DNA of 64,000 nt from Uranotaenia lowii. Taxonomy: Eukaryota > Arthropoda > Insecta > Diptera > Culicidae. The notes below the pieces were generated by a model, which saw only the letters and a program-made list of their open reading frames with translations, was not told the origin of the DNA and did no database searches. The first letter of the stretch is position 1, and every line of letters starts with the position of its first letter. Of this stretch, positions 9,676 through 20,475 are shown piece after piece. Where the stretch lies: assembly GCF_029784155.1 (NCBI RefSeq), contig NC_073692.1, forward strand, positions 366,773,160-366,837,159, written 5' to 3'. A program made the position numbers and the translations under genes.

Positions 9676-10640
9676 TAACCGTATTTTCGCTGACATCTGG
9701 AACACTGAAACAGTCCCGGCCGACTGGATGCAGGTTATCCTCGTAAAGGTCCCGAAGAAAGAAGACCTGACCAAGTGCTGTAACAGGCGTGGCATAACTT
9801 TGATCTGTACAACTCTCAAAGTCCACAAGCTGGGTTCCGATCCGGATGATCATGTGTAGACCACATCACCACAATACGAATCGAAGCACAGTATGAGTCA
9901 TTTTTGTGCAAGTTTCTGCACTATGGTGTATTTTTTTATCCAGTCCCGGTAACTGCTGGAGTGAGTCAGGGATGTATCTTATTACCACTACTCTTTCTCC
10001 TTGACGTGGCTGACGATATTGTTTTGCTCGCCCAAAGACAACAAGACATTCAATGCAAACTCGACGACCTCACCGAAAGCTCCAAGGCAGCCGGTTTCAA
10101 AGACCAGGTCGATGGAAATCAACGTAGAAAATCGTTTCAATTTCGTGGTAGCTGGGCCACAGGTTGAGAAAGGTGAGTGCTTCCAGTATCTTGGCAGCCC
10201 GATTACGCCTAATTATGGTAGGTAGGTACCAAGAAAGACATCGAAACCCGATCAGAAAAGCTTGAATCGCTGCCTGCGGAATATTTTCCGCGCTTGATGG
10301 CTTGGCAGCTGGATCTCAACCGTGGAACAAGATCGCAGGTGTCATCAAAAGGCGCTAGAAATCGATATTCAGAACCGTAGGTAAATGGAGATGGATTAGG
10401 CACACACTGCGAAGAGATGAAAACGAGATTTGCAGAGAGGCGCTTGACTTGAATTCAGGTGTGTATCGAAGAAGAGGCAGGCCCAGAAGCTCGTGGCGGC
10501 GTAGTCTAGTTGCTGAAACCCGCACAGTTGACGAGAACCTTGACTAGCAGCAAAAAAAGACGCTGGCTCCGGATCACCAGCAGTGGAGATCTTTTATCCC
10601 AACCCTATGCGTTGGTCAATCGGCACCGGACCCTTAGGTA
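9676..10640 (+). mobile_element. Degenerate RTE LINE fragment inserted in a Jockey-like LINE
   Basis: The plus strand carries RTE reverse transcriptase pieces: FADIWNTETVPADWMQVILV, PVTAGVSQGCI, ADDIVLLAQRQQDIQ, and the tail around 10260-10620. It ends CTTAGGTAGGTAGGTA at 10625-10640, the same TAGG-repeat terminus as the copy at 2127. Several frameshifts, stops and internal deletions are present, so it encodes nothing functional. It is 5' truncated. Confidence 0.8.
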
Positions 10641-11010
10641 GGTAGGTATAGAGTAAAGACTTCAAAGATTTCACTGCCACCTAGTCCGTTCCATTCTCGA
10701 GTGTGCTTCAGCTGTTTTGTGGCCTTTCCGCCAGAACGGAGCTGAATGAATCGAGGCTATCCATCGGCGCTTGATGCGGACGCACTACGACTATGAAAAC
10801 CACTGCCGTCTCATAGACTTGAATACGCTTCAAGTCCGCTGAAATGCTACTCGTGCTTTAATTCTGGGTAACCAAGTACATGATCACTGAAGCTGATGAA
10901 TGTGAAAGTAAACTTCCTCGATGAGGTGACACAAGAGGAAGAACCTCGAAATGCATTAGTCTCCCAATGTAGCTCTGCCAGGTGAGAGCAGACAATAAAG
11001 TTTTTTTAAG
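10641..11010 (+). mobile_element. Jockey-like LINE fragment, right part with 3' end
   Basis: The frame resumes with LVRSILECASAV, then IEAIHRRLMR and ENHCRLIDLNTLQ, which follow directly after the LRFLFRM segment in Jockey-type proteins. The DNA ends in an AATAAAG polyadenylation signal and a T run near 11000. Stops inside the frame show that it is dead. Confidence 0.7.
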
Positions 11011-11097
11011 GTTTTATCAGTGACCCTTTACCATTCTTGTGGCATTCGTGTCTTAGCCTGGTCACGTCTCAACAAATCTTTAGCATACAAAGCTTTA

Positions 11098-11320
11098 ACC
11101 GCAGCCCGTGGTGTAGAGGATTGCCTTCAAGTCTTTTAAGCCAACGGGTATGAGATCGAATCCCGGTCACGGCATACATAGTACACTTTCTGTGGGTTGG
11201 TGGTTTTAGCATTTGTAAGATGCTAGCCATCATATCCTCGAAAGATGTACGCTTAGAGTCAAGAAAAGGGAATCTCTTCGTTTCATTGAGATCCTATATG
11301 TGTTTGTGTTCGTTTTTCAT
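11098..11320 (+). mobile_element. tRNA-derived SINE
   Basis: The start has a polymerase III A box, TGGTGTAGAGG at 11109-11119 (fits TRGYNNARNNG), and a B box, GATCGAATC at 11154-11162 (fits GWTCRANNC), 34 bp apart. An unrelated body follows, to a CATACACATACA tail near 11320. The boxes fit a tRNA-derived promoter, but no tRNA cloverleaf closes, so it is a SINE rather than a tRNA gene. Confidence 0.72.
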
Positions 11321-12649
11321 ACACATACACGGGGGGTGTAGGAGCAAACTATCAAGCCGCGCAGGTGGCGCTGAATGCTGCCCTGCATAAGGCACAGGCG
11401 TATCTATAACAATCGCTTATTCGTCGTTACGTTTTGGAGGGTCGATGTAGCGTCGAAGCAAGGTGCGAGTGAATTAACACAGCGAAAGGTGGTACACTAA
11501 CACGGTCATTCGATGCCGGCTGAGACAGTTGAGTCGAAGTAAGATGGTTTCTCGTTGGGAATCATCCGAGTCGATACGCTAAGTTCCGAGCGTGGCACGA
11601 GACTAGGATAAGTATGTCTCTACCGGTACACGACGGGCACTTCAAGCTAACTCGAGGAGAGATCGGTCCTTGAGTCGTTCGTGGCCGCCCTCCATTAAAG
11701 GGTAGTGTAGAAACAATTCGAGGTGGTTACCAACGTCACAGGCCTCAGGGGAGTAGGAGGTATAAGTGGAGTAATATCATGGGTAGTTCTATAATGACCT
11801 CGAGTGTTTATGATAAGACGTCGGGTCTCGAGTCGCAAGAGGAGATATCAGGCCTTTTATCAACAAGAGGAGGGGTATAAGTTGTTACCTCGAGTCTTTA
11901 CGAGGGAAGGTTAGATTTCGAGTCGAGGAGAGATCGGGCCTTGAGTCGTGCAGAGGAAAGGTATGTGTACATCAACCTCTAGTCAATGTCAGGAAGGGTC
12001 GGATCTTAATCGTAAGAAGAGAGATCTGGTCTCGAGTCGCTAAGAGGAGAGATTTATGTGGGAATCTCGAGTCATTGCGAGGAGATGTCGGTTCTCAAGA
12101 CGTTAGAGGAGAGTTCAGACGTCGAGTCGTAAGGATGAAAGGTTTTGCAGGAAGTGGTCTGGCCTATGAGTATTGCCTTGGAGCGCAATAGCGCGAATAG
12201 GCCTTCCACTTTTGAAGCATAGTGTGTTAAACAGTTCGAGGTGAGAATTACTAAGTGTGCGGCTCCTGGTAATCGCACGCAACACGATTTTTAGGTACGG
12301 CAAACCTACTACTTCCTACATCCTACATCGCTGGGCGGAATGTATCATTACGTAGGCGGATGTTCAAGGCAGTACAAAGCCGCTGAGGTTCTGAAAACCG
12401 AAGTTTCTACCAAACTACACCTCAAAATATGGACGTGAACCCTACATGATTTCTTCACTGCTTGTACGTGTAACATAAGGAAAGGCGTAGTGATCGAGTC
12501 GGTTTTACATTCTTCGACCGGTCAACCTTCGACCCAATAGCTCCATAAAAAGGGTGAAATGTAGGTACATAAAACTTGATTGACGTTCAGAAGAGTGAAT
12601 TTAAAAGGAAGATCTGTCTTAAAGGTTGTTTTTAGAGGGATGACCCCTC
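11321..12649. repeat. Degenerate CTCGAG/GAGGAGAGAT repeat field
   Basis: From about 11650 to 12140 the words CTCGAGTCG and GAGGAGAGAT alternate at irregular 25-60 bp spacing (near 11650, 11672, 11798, 11826, 11891, 11917, 11940, 12030, 12066 and 12120). This looks like an old, decayed tandem repeat. It is GC-richer than its surroundings. Flanks 11321-11650 and 12140-12649 hold no gene I can recognise. Confidence 0.5.
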
Positions 12650-12985
12650 AAAGCATTGACAAGTGGATTTCACTCTATTCTATTCTATTCTATTTTTATT
12701 TATTTAAAGAGGATTTTAACCTTCGTGGTCATTTATCCTCTTTTTCGAGGAACTGGTTACATTTCAATTTTTAAAGCTTAATTTTTGATAATAAATTTGC
12801 ACTTTGTAAAAATTTTACTAGCTTTTCTTCATTGGCTGGATGCAAAGCTTCTTCTATCCTATGTCCAATGCCGCTGGATTGTCTGTATGTTGCATATGCT
12901 CTACATTCTCCGATGATGTGTGAGACGGTGAGTGGTTCGTTACAAGAGCCAATTTCACTCTTCTATTCATAATACCCTCTAGGTT
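12650..12985 (-). mobile_element. LINE 3' end, minus strand
   Basis: The minus strand encodes CNEPLTVSHIIGECRAYATY, the zinc-like C-terminal region found after the RNase H or RT domain of I/Jockey-type LINEs. It then ends in an AATAG tandem tail (12691-12673 as seen on the minus strand). Only the terminal about 330 bp remains. Confidence 0.62.
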
Positions 12986-13169
12986 TTTTCTATCCTTCTA
13001 TTCCTCTATTCGTACCTATATCATTTTCAGTCCTCCCATTCTTACTACTAGAAAAAAAATCATAGATCAAGTTGTAAAAATTCCAATAACCAGACACACG
13101 GTTATACCGAAAAATTCTAAAACACGAGATGAAACAATAATCATAATAAAAAAAGAACTAGATACTCAC

Positions 13170-13447
13170 AACAGTGACAGCTCCGGCTTGGGGAAGATAT
13201 CGCTCACCGCACAAGAAACCATCAGACTTCCGTTCGATTCCTGATGGTAGGTCAGATTGAACTCTGTCTCTGGCAGAATTATCTGCAACGGTGCACTCTT
13301 GGTTTCATTTTCCTCATACGTCTGCACCGAGCAGCTATACTTCCCGGTCAGATTGGTCAACGGGTTTGTCAACCGTAAGGCACGGTACTTCTGAAACCGA
13401 TCATCCGAAACGGCATAGTCAGTATCGATGTGACCCTTGAAGTGACT
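13170..13447 (-). CDS. Ig gene exon 3: end of Ig 1, start of Ig 2
   Basis: The acceptor is TCTATTCTAG before 13447 and the donor is GTGAGT at 13169. The frame opens SHFKGHIDTDYAVSDDRFQK and continues to LTGKYSCSVQTYEENE, where the Cys and the Tyr two residues before it close the V-type Ig fold opened in exon 2. It then starts a second Ig-like domain at SNGSLMVSCAVSDIFPKPEL. Four NxS/T sequons (NLT, NET, NLT, NGS) predict glycosylation and an extracellular location. It joins exon 2 in phase 0 and ends two bases into a Phe codon. An apparent stop shortly beyond 13169 is intronic. Confidence 0.82.
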
Positions 13448-13510
13448 CTAGAATAGATTTTCGTTTGTTAGGTTTCCAATAAGTTAGAAAATTCACGTTA
13501 CGAATCATAC

Positions 13511-13710
13511 AAACGCTACTGGTTTTTTGGACGGGATCCACTGGTAGATTTGCAGGTCGTTGTGCTTCCACTTTAGTACGAATCCCTTGGAACGGGTTTG
13601 GTCCAACTCGAACTCACAATCCAGGATCAGGTCTTCCGGTGGATCCTCACCCCGGGATATCACGTAGGACTGGGGCACATCGATGTTTGTGATCTGCAGG
13701 CATTGTGAAA
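13511..13710 (-). CDS. Ig gene exon 2: N-terminal V-type Ig domain
   Basis: The acceptor is TTTCTTTTGTCAG (13713-13711) and the donor is GTATGA at 13510. The first two bases complete a codon begun in exon 1. The frame then runs SQCLQITNIDVPQSYVISRG to LILDCEFEL and LKWKHNDLQIYQWIPSKKP. The Cys in LDC and Trp in LKW are the core residues of an Ig V-type domain whose second Cys is in exon 3. The spacing Cys-x-many-KW and the IYQWIP segment resemble insect beat-family domains. The intron to exon 3 is only 63 bp, a typical insect size. Confidence 0.82.
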
Positions 13711-13713
13711 CTG

Positions 13714-14916
13714 ACAAAAGAAACAATAAAAAACACAGATTAGAATAAAAAATTAAAAATGTAAACTATAGTTAAGTCAAGTTCGGTCTAGAGCTGTCAA
13801 TCATCTCTGTTAATAATTCAAATCGGGTTTATTCAACGGATCGTTGATTAACACGCTCCTTTCCACATCAAATAAATCAAAATTGAAATGCACTGTCCAT
13901 GAATGAGTACATATTCAACTGCAATGATGGATATGTAATGTGTTATGAATTATTTGATACAGGATGCATATTGAATCAAAAATTATATTATCTTAATCCG
14001 GACAAGCTCTCAGAACTTTATAGCAACTTATGAAAAATATCAAAATATCAATATTTTTTTATTCAAAGCCCTCACTTAAATGGTAATGTTACTCACTACT
14101 ACCAATTCATTTTTTCTCTTGTCACTAGGATGTCTGTCTGTCCGTCAATCTTTCACTCAGCACCGGATCACTTGTATGCAAATGTGTGACCTACTATCAG
14201 ATGCTAATTTATCCTAAAACTGAAATCCTGTATCAACAATGAGGGCGCGAAACGCGATTCAAATACACACATAAACCAAGTAATGTTTTTGTCGCGTTTC
14301 GATTGAAGTTTTACGCTTTTCCTCCGTTCAAATAAAAAAATCGGATCCCCGAACCACAGACAACAAAAAACCTAACCTCATTACTATGGCAGGTCCACTT
14401 GCACGGAAATGGGCCGGCACGAAGAAAGTATCGGCATATGAACTTGCGACCATTAACCAAGAAAGAACCGTCCGAATTTCGAATCTCACACACTTGAAAC
14501 AACAACAGTAGCTAGCACAGACATTCGGACCTATGATAAATATTCAAAATTTTCTTTTCATTTCACGCTCCACTAACGTAAATAAACATTAGAAGACCGG
14601 GGCGGTTGGGCGATCGTCGGCCAACTTTACGACCAACGATGATGATGATGCCACTTGCCAGCCTTTACGTAATGGACTTACTTTTAGGAGGTGCGGCAGT
14701 TCTATTCAAATAGTCATATGTACCTACGTTCTACTGAAAGAGTGTCAGGTCAGGTCTTTCTCCCAGACTAAGTATGTATCTACTAGTGAAATCAGTTGCC
14801 TGACTAGAACTGACAAAATAACCTTTAATGCTGTTTTGCATTTCTGAGCTGAAAGCCAGTGTCGGAAAAGGAAAGTTCCTGCATGTGTTATTAATTTTCG
14901 AACCACAGCAGCAATT
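13714..14916. other. Start of the giant intron, no gene recognised
   Basis: AT-rich sequence with a GC-richer patch at 14230-14700. A 64-codon minus-strand ORF (14505-14311) has no signal peptide, no known motif and no phase-compatible donor to exon 2. I do not call it an exon. Confidence 0.4.
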
Positions 14917-17580
14917 TCAAAAATTACAAAAATGACAAAAATGACAAAAATCACAAAAATGACAAAAATGACAAAAATGACAAAAATGATAAAAATGATA
15001 AAAATGACAAAAATGACAAAAATGACAAAAATGACAAAAATGACAAAAATGACAAAAATGACAAAAATGACAAAAATGACAAAAATGACAAAAATGACAA
15101 AAATGACAAAAATGACAAAAATGACAAAAATGACAAAAATGACAAAAATGACAAAAATGACAAAAATGACAAAAATGACAAAAATGACAAAAATGACAAA
15201 AATGACAAAAATGACAAAAATGACAAAAATGACAAAAATGACAAAAATGACAAAAATGACAAAAATGACAAAAATGACAAAAATGACAAAAATGACAAAA
15301 ATGACAAAAATGACAAAAATGACAAAAATGACAAAAATGACAAAAATGACAAAAATGACAAAAATGACAAAAATGACAAAAATGACAAAAATGACAAAAA
15401 TGACAAAAATGACAAAAATGACAAAAATGACAAAAATGACAAAAATGACAAAAATGACAAAAATGACAAAAATGACAAAAATGACAAAAATGACAAAAAT
15501 GACAAAAAAGAAAAAAAATGACAAAAATGACAAAAAAGAAAAAAAATGACAAAAATGACAAAAAAGAAAAAAAATGACAAAAATGACAAAAATGACAAAA
15601 ATGACAAAAATGACAAAAATGACAAAAATGACAAAAATGACAAAAATGACAAAAATGACAAAAATGACAAAAATGACAAAAATGACAAAAATGACAAAAA
15701 TGACAAAAATGACAAAAATGACAAAAATGACAAAAATGACAAAAATGACAAAAATGACAAAAATGACAAAAATGACAAAAATGACAAAAATGACAAAAAT
15801 GACAAAAATGACAAAAATGACAAAAATGACAAAAATGACAAAAATGACAAAAATGACAAAAATGACAAAAATGACAAAAATGACAAAAATGACAAAAATG
15901 ACAAAAATGACAAAAATGACAAAAATGACAAAAATGACAAAAATGACAAAAATGACAAAAATGACAAAAATGACAAAAATGACAAAAATGACAAAAATGA
16001 CAAAAATGACAAAAATGACAAAAATGACAAAAATGACAAAAATGACAAAAATGACAAAAATGACAAAAATGACAAAAATGACAAAAATGACAAAAATGAC
16101 AAAAATGACAAAAATGACAAAAATGACAAAAATGACAAAAATGACAAAAATGACAAAAATGACAAAAATGACAAAAATGACAAAAATGACAAAAATGACA
16201 AAAATGACAAAAATGACAAAAATGACAAAAATGACAAAAATGACAAAAATGACAAAAATGACAAAAATGACAAAAATGACAAAAATGACAAAAATGACAA
16301 AAATGACAAAAATGACAAAAATGACAAAAATGACAAAAATGACAAAAATGACAAAAATGACAAAAATGACAAAAATGACAAAAATGACAAAAATGACAAA
16401 AATGACAAAAATGACAAAAATGACAAAAATGACAAAAATGACAAAAATGACAAAAATGACAAAAATGACAAAAATGACAAAAATGACAAAAATGACAAAA
16501 ATGACAAAAATGACAAAAATGACAAAAATGACAAAAATGACAAAAATGACAAAAATGACAAAAATGACAAAAATGACAAAAATGACAAAAATGACAAAAA
16601 TGACAAAAAAGACAAAAATGACCAAAATGACAAAAATGACAAAAATGACAAAAATGACAAAAATGACAAAAATGACAAAAATGACAAAAATGACAAAAAT
16701 GACAAAAATGACAAAAATGACAAAAATGACAAAAATGACAAAAATGACAAAAATGACAAAAAAGAAAAAAATGACAAAAATGACAAAAATGACAAAAATG
16801 ACAAAAATGACAAAAATGACAAAAATGACAAAAATGACAAAAATGACAAAAATGACAAAAATGACAAAAATGACAAAAATGACAAAAATGACAAAAATGA
16901 CAAAAATGACAAAAATGACAAAAATGACAAAAATGACAAAAATGACAAAAATGACAAAAATGACAAAAATGACAAAAATGACAAAAATGACAAAAATGAC
17001 AAAAATGACAAAAATGACAAAAATGACAAAAATGACAAAAATGACAAAAATGACAAAAATGACAAAAATGACAAAAATGACAAAAATGAAAAAAATGACA
17101 AAAATGACAAAAATGACAAAAATGACAAAAATGACAAAAATGACAAAAATGACAAAAATGACAAAAATGACAAAAATGACAAAAATGACAAAAATGACAA
17201 AAATGACAAAAATGACAAAAATGACAAAAATGACAAAAATGACAAAAATGACAAAAATGACAAAAATGACAAAAATGACAAAAATGACAAAAATGACAAA
17301 AATGACAAAAATGACAAAAATGACAAAAATGACAAAAATGACAAAAATGACAAAAATGACAAAAATGACAAAAATGACAAAAATGACAAAAATGACAAAA
17401 ATGACAAAAATGACAAAAATGACAAAAATGACAAAAATGACAAAAATGACAAAAATGACAAAAATGACAAAAATGACAAAAATGACAAAAATGACAAAAA
17501 TGACAAAAATGACAAAAATGACAAAAATGACAAAAATGACAAAAAGAACAAAAATGACAAAAATGACAAAAATTATAAAA
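14917..17580 (+). repeat. 9-bp satellite array (TGACAAAAA)n, about 295 units
   Basis: Nearly pure head-to-tail TGACAAAAA over about 2.66 kb. Variants are rare: TGATAAAAA near 14986, three GAAAAAAAA interruptions near 15510-15572, and isolated substitutions at about 16607, 16620, 16765 and 17088. Because the unit is 9 bp, two plus-strand frames and all three minus-strand frames read open. This produces spurious ORFs of up to 872 codons. No protein is implied. Confidence 0.98.
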
Positions 17581-19241
17581 ATAATGGACCGTCCTCCAGT
17601 ATATGTAAAGAAATTGTTTTTTTTTTGTTTTGGAAAATTATAACATCACAGTTGATTTCAATTTCGAAAGTTGAATGTTAGATTTGTTCATCGATATTTT
17701 TTTCTTTAATTCTTATTTTTGTTTACATTTTTCTCATCTGTTTCCAGCATTATGAATATAGGAAAATTCATAGAAAAAATCGTTATTGTGGCACATATAG
17801 TTTGATTTCCATTTGATTTTGAAGTCAATCTCATTTAGGGACTGCTCGGTTATTGAACATGCTCAGTTTTTGTAATTCATCAAACCATCATTAGTCTTAA
17901 ATTGCGTAAATAATGAGAAATCAGCTCTTCGTTTGACAAGCTTGGAAAAAGCTGATACAATATGAGAGGACATTCAGTCCTCCACGAAACCCGATAACAA
18001 TTCTTGAAGAGAAAGAAAATTGACTTTGAAACGCATGTAGGGAAAACTACGTCAGATGAGCAGCAGATGAGTGACATGAGAAGGTTTCCTGTTTTAGGAA
18101 CAAGTGTAGAAGTTTAATAGAAAACAGAGCTTCTAGTGCTGACATTTTGACATTTTTTAATTTTTTATCAATATTCAAAATTACTCAAAAAAGATTTATA
18201 TCATGCTGTACATTAATTTTAATTAATTTAACATAAAAAATTGAAAAGTTACTATAAAAACAGCTTTTTAAGAATGTTTCCAAAAAAGGAACGGTATAGC
18301 ACGAATATTGCCAAAATCCAACGTTGCCTAAATCAAACGTGTCCTGCACCTACTATTTTAGCAGAAAAGAAAAACGGTCATGTAAACGACCAGTTTCACT
18401 CAGATTATAACTTATTTACAAAAAAAAAACTTTAAATTTAAGAGGAAGAATTTTCATTTTTTTTTCAGTCCTATCACTTTCAAATTCAAACTGAATTAAT
18501 ATAACAAGATTACTCGAAATGACACAATATGGTTGTTAAACTTTGCCACCCATAAAATATGCATATTCTGTCCGATGTGGAATTTCGATGAAGGGTACAC
18601 ATTTTATCTGCACCGCCAATTAACAACTCCACTCACGCGTTTGGGATCGGAACATCCGATCTGATTCGCACCATTGACCCTGTTTTTCGTTCACTGGCTG
18701 GCTGCACTATGGAATTCACAGTTTCTGGTTTTATTTTTATCCGACAAATGAATGACCGCGTGTGCACTGCAGAAACATACTAGGTGCTATCGTCATCAAA
18801 TGTGGATCTGTGAATTTATCTATCTCGTTGGATGGATGAATGCATCCCCACGTCTCAGTTATTTAGTTTAGTTTACTCCCGCACCAGAAACTCATTCATC
18901 CATCCATCCATCCATCTAGTTATTTATCCGAGATGGGTTTTCGGTTTGGGAAGGTCGCATCCAGGATCGAATAGGTTGTTGTTGTTTTGCTTTTGCTGCA
19001 TCGATACCCCGGGGGCGAGTTTTACTATGTTTTGTTCCAAACATGCGGGAATCAGATCAAACAGCGCTCTGCGAAAAACAATGACGACCTACTGCAGGGA
19101 GCGATCTGGTCCACTGAATATGAAGTGTAAACAACATACAATTGAAGTTGGATGCTGCAAGTTTCGGAGGGAAAAACATGCACATTGCAAATATTTTATT
19201 CGATACAAAATACCGATGAAAAGAGCAGGTTTAACCTTTTA
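17581..19241. other. Spacer between satellite 1 and DD37E copy 1
   Basis: Mixed AT-rich DNA with a short CATC run near 18895 and a GC-richer patch at 18550-19150. A 136-codon plus-strand ORF (18832-19242) has low-complexity Ser/His content, spans the CATC run and reads into the transposon terminus. I do not accept it as a gene. Confidence 0.4.
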
Positions 19242-20372
19242 AAGGGTGATACGGTCAAAATTTGGTCAAGGGAAAACGCGTGTAAATCGGTGAAATCGTT
19301 TATTTAAAAAATCAAATTAAATTTTCTTTTCAAGTTAAATTAGTATTAAATTCAGGAAAAATATTCAGTTCAGCTTCCGCTTTTCAAATCCGAATTGCCG
19401 GGCCTTTCTCTTAATCCTTGCCATCAGATTTTGTACAGCCACCTTGTCCACCTTCTTCGCCGCAGAAAGCCAGTTTGCCTTGAATTGCTGCTCGTCCTTA
19501 GCAGTTTTTTTGGTCTTCTTTAGGTTCCGCTTGACAATAGCCCAGTATTTCTCAATTGGGCGAAGCTCTGGCGTGTTGGGAGGGTTCTTGTCCTTGGGAA
19601 CCACCTGCACGTTGTTGGCGGCGTACCACTCCATGGCCTTTTTACCGTAATGGCAAGATGCCAAATCCGGCCAAAACCGTACGGAACAACCGTGTTTCTT
19701 CAGGAAAGGCAGCAGACGTTTATTCAGACACTCTTTCACGTAAATTTCTTGGTTGACAGTCCCGGAAGCTATGAAAATGCTGCTTTTCAAGCCACAGGTA
19801 CAGATGGCTTGCCAAACCAGATATTTCTTCGCGAACTTTGACAGTTTCATGTGCTTGAAAATATCTGCTACCTTTCCCCTTCCTTTTGCCTTATAAAACT
19901 CCTGTCCCGGAAGCTGGTTGTAGTCGGCTTTGACGTAGGTTTCGTCGTCCATTACCACGCAGTCAAACTTCGTCAGCAACGTCGTGTACAGCCTCCGGGA
20001 TCGCGCTTTGGCCGTCGTATTTTGTTTATCATCGCGATTTGGAGTCACTACCTTCTTGAAAGTCGATAGTCCGGCTCTTTTTTTGGCTCGATGCACGGTT
20101 GTAGACGATACACCCAGCTTATTTGCGGCATCTCGGAAAGAGAGGTTAGGGTTTCGCTTGAAACTACCGGCAACTCTCTTTGTCGTCTCAGCGGCTTCCG
20201 ATTTTCGATTTCCCTCCGAACGAGACTTCATGGCTGTCGACAAACGTTCACCAAACACTTTAATTACATTTGCAACGGTTGATTTGGCAACTTTTAACGA
20301 TTTTTCCAGCTTTGCGTGCAAGAAGCTCGGATTTTCGCGATGCGCGAGTAAAATTTTTTTTTTCAATGCCAA
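19242..20372 (-). mobile_element. DD37E Tc1/mariner transposon, copy 1 (one end missing)
   Basis: The left end is TA followed by AAGGGTGATACGGTCAAAAT, the same terminus as copies 2 and 3. The transposase reads leftwards. The other end is lost: homology to copies 2 and 3 fades near 20360, at the second codon block of the transposase, about 100 bp before the inverted satellite array begins. Confidence 0.88.
19365..20372 (-). CDS. DD37E (ITmD37E-type) transposase, N-terminus truncated
   Basis: A 335-codon frame encodes a cut-and-paste transposase. Residues 1-110 form the DNA-binding part (AKSTVANVIKVFG and RDAANKLGVSSTTVHRAKKR, helix-turn-helix-like). The catalytic residues are Asp about 142 in VMDDETYV, Asp236 in WPDLASCHYG and Glu274 in RPIEKYW. 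There are 37 residues between the last two, the DD37E signature described in mosquito ITmD37E elements. A basic C-terminus follows. There is no ATG: the frame opens at TTG, where copies 2 and 3 have an ATG and about 10 further residues. So the catalytic core is intact but the start is lost. Confidence 0.85.
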   Translation of the reverse strand: MALKKKILLAHRENPSFLHAKLEKSLKVAKSTVANVIKVFGERLSTAMKSRSEGNRKSEAAETTKRVAGSFKRNPNLSFRDAANKLGVSSTTVHRAKKRAGLSTFKKVVTPNRDDKQNTTAKARSRRLYTTLLTKFDCVVMDDETYVKADYNQLPGQEFYKAKGRGKVADIFKHMKLSKFAKKYLVWQAICTCGLKSSIFIASGTVNQEIYVKECLNKRLLPFLKKHGCSVRFWPDLASCHYGKKAMEWYAANNVQVVPKDKNPPNTPELRPIEKYWAIVKRNLKKTKKTAKDEQQFKANWLSAAKKVDKVAVQNLMARIKRKARQFGFEKRKLN

Positions 20373-20475
20373 ACGACTAAGAATTTGATAAAAATCAGAG
20401 AAATAATGCTATTTTCAAAATAAAAAAAATGGCCGAAAAAATTGTTTATGAATACTTTTCACTTTTTCGTAATAT

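Noticed and set aside
11098..11180. Functional tRNA gene
   Set aside because: A and B boxes are present, but acceptor and anticodon stems do not pair and a SINE body follows.
14311..14505. Minus-strand ORF as the first exon of the Ig gene
   Set aside because: No signal peptide and no donor leaving one base of a codon. The exon at 49853-49907 fits both requirements.
14745..17681. ORFs of 205-872 codons made of MTK/NDK and FLS/FVI/FCH repeats
   Set aside because: They arise because the 9-bp satellite unit is a multiple of 3 and lacks stops in five frames. Composition is pure simple sequence with no start context or neighbours.
18832..19242. 136-codon plus-strand ORF as a gene
   Set aside because: It spans a CATC microsatellite, has no domain, and reads into the end of a transposon.
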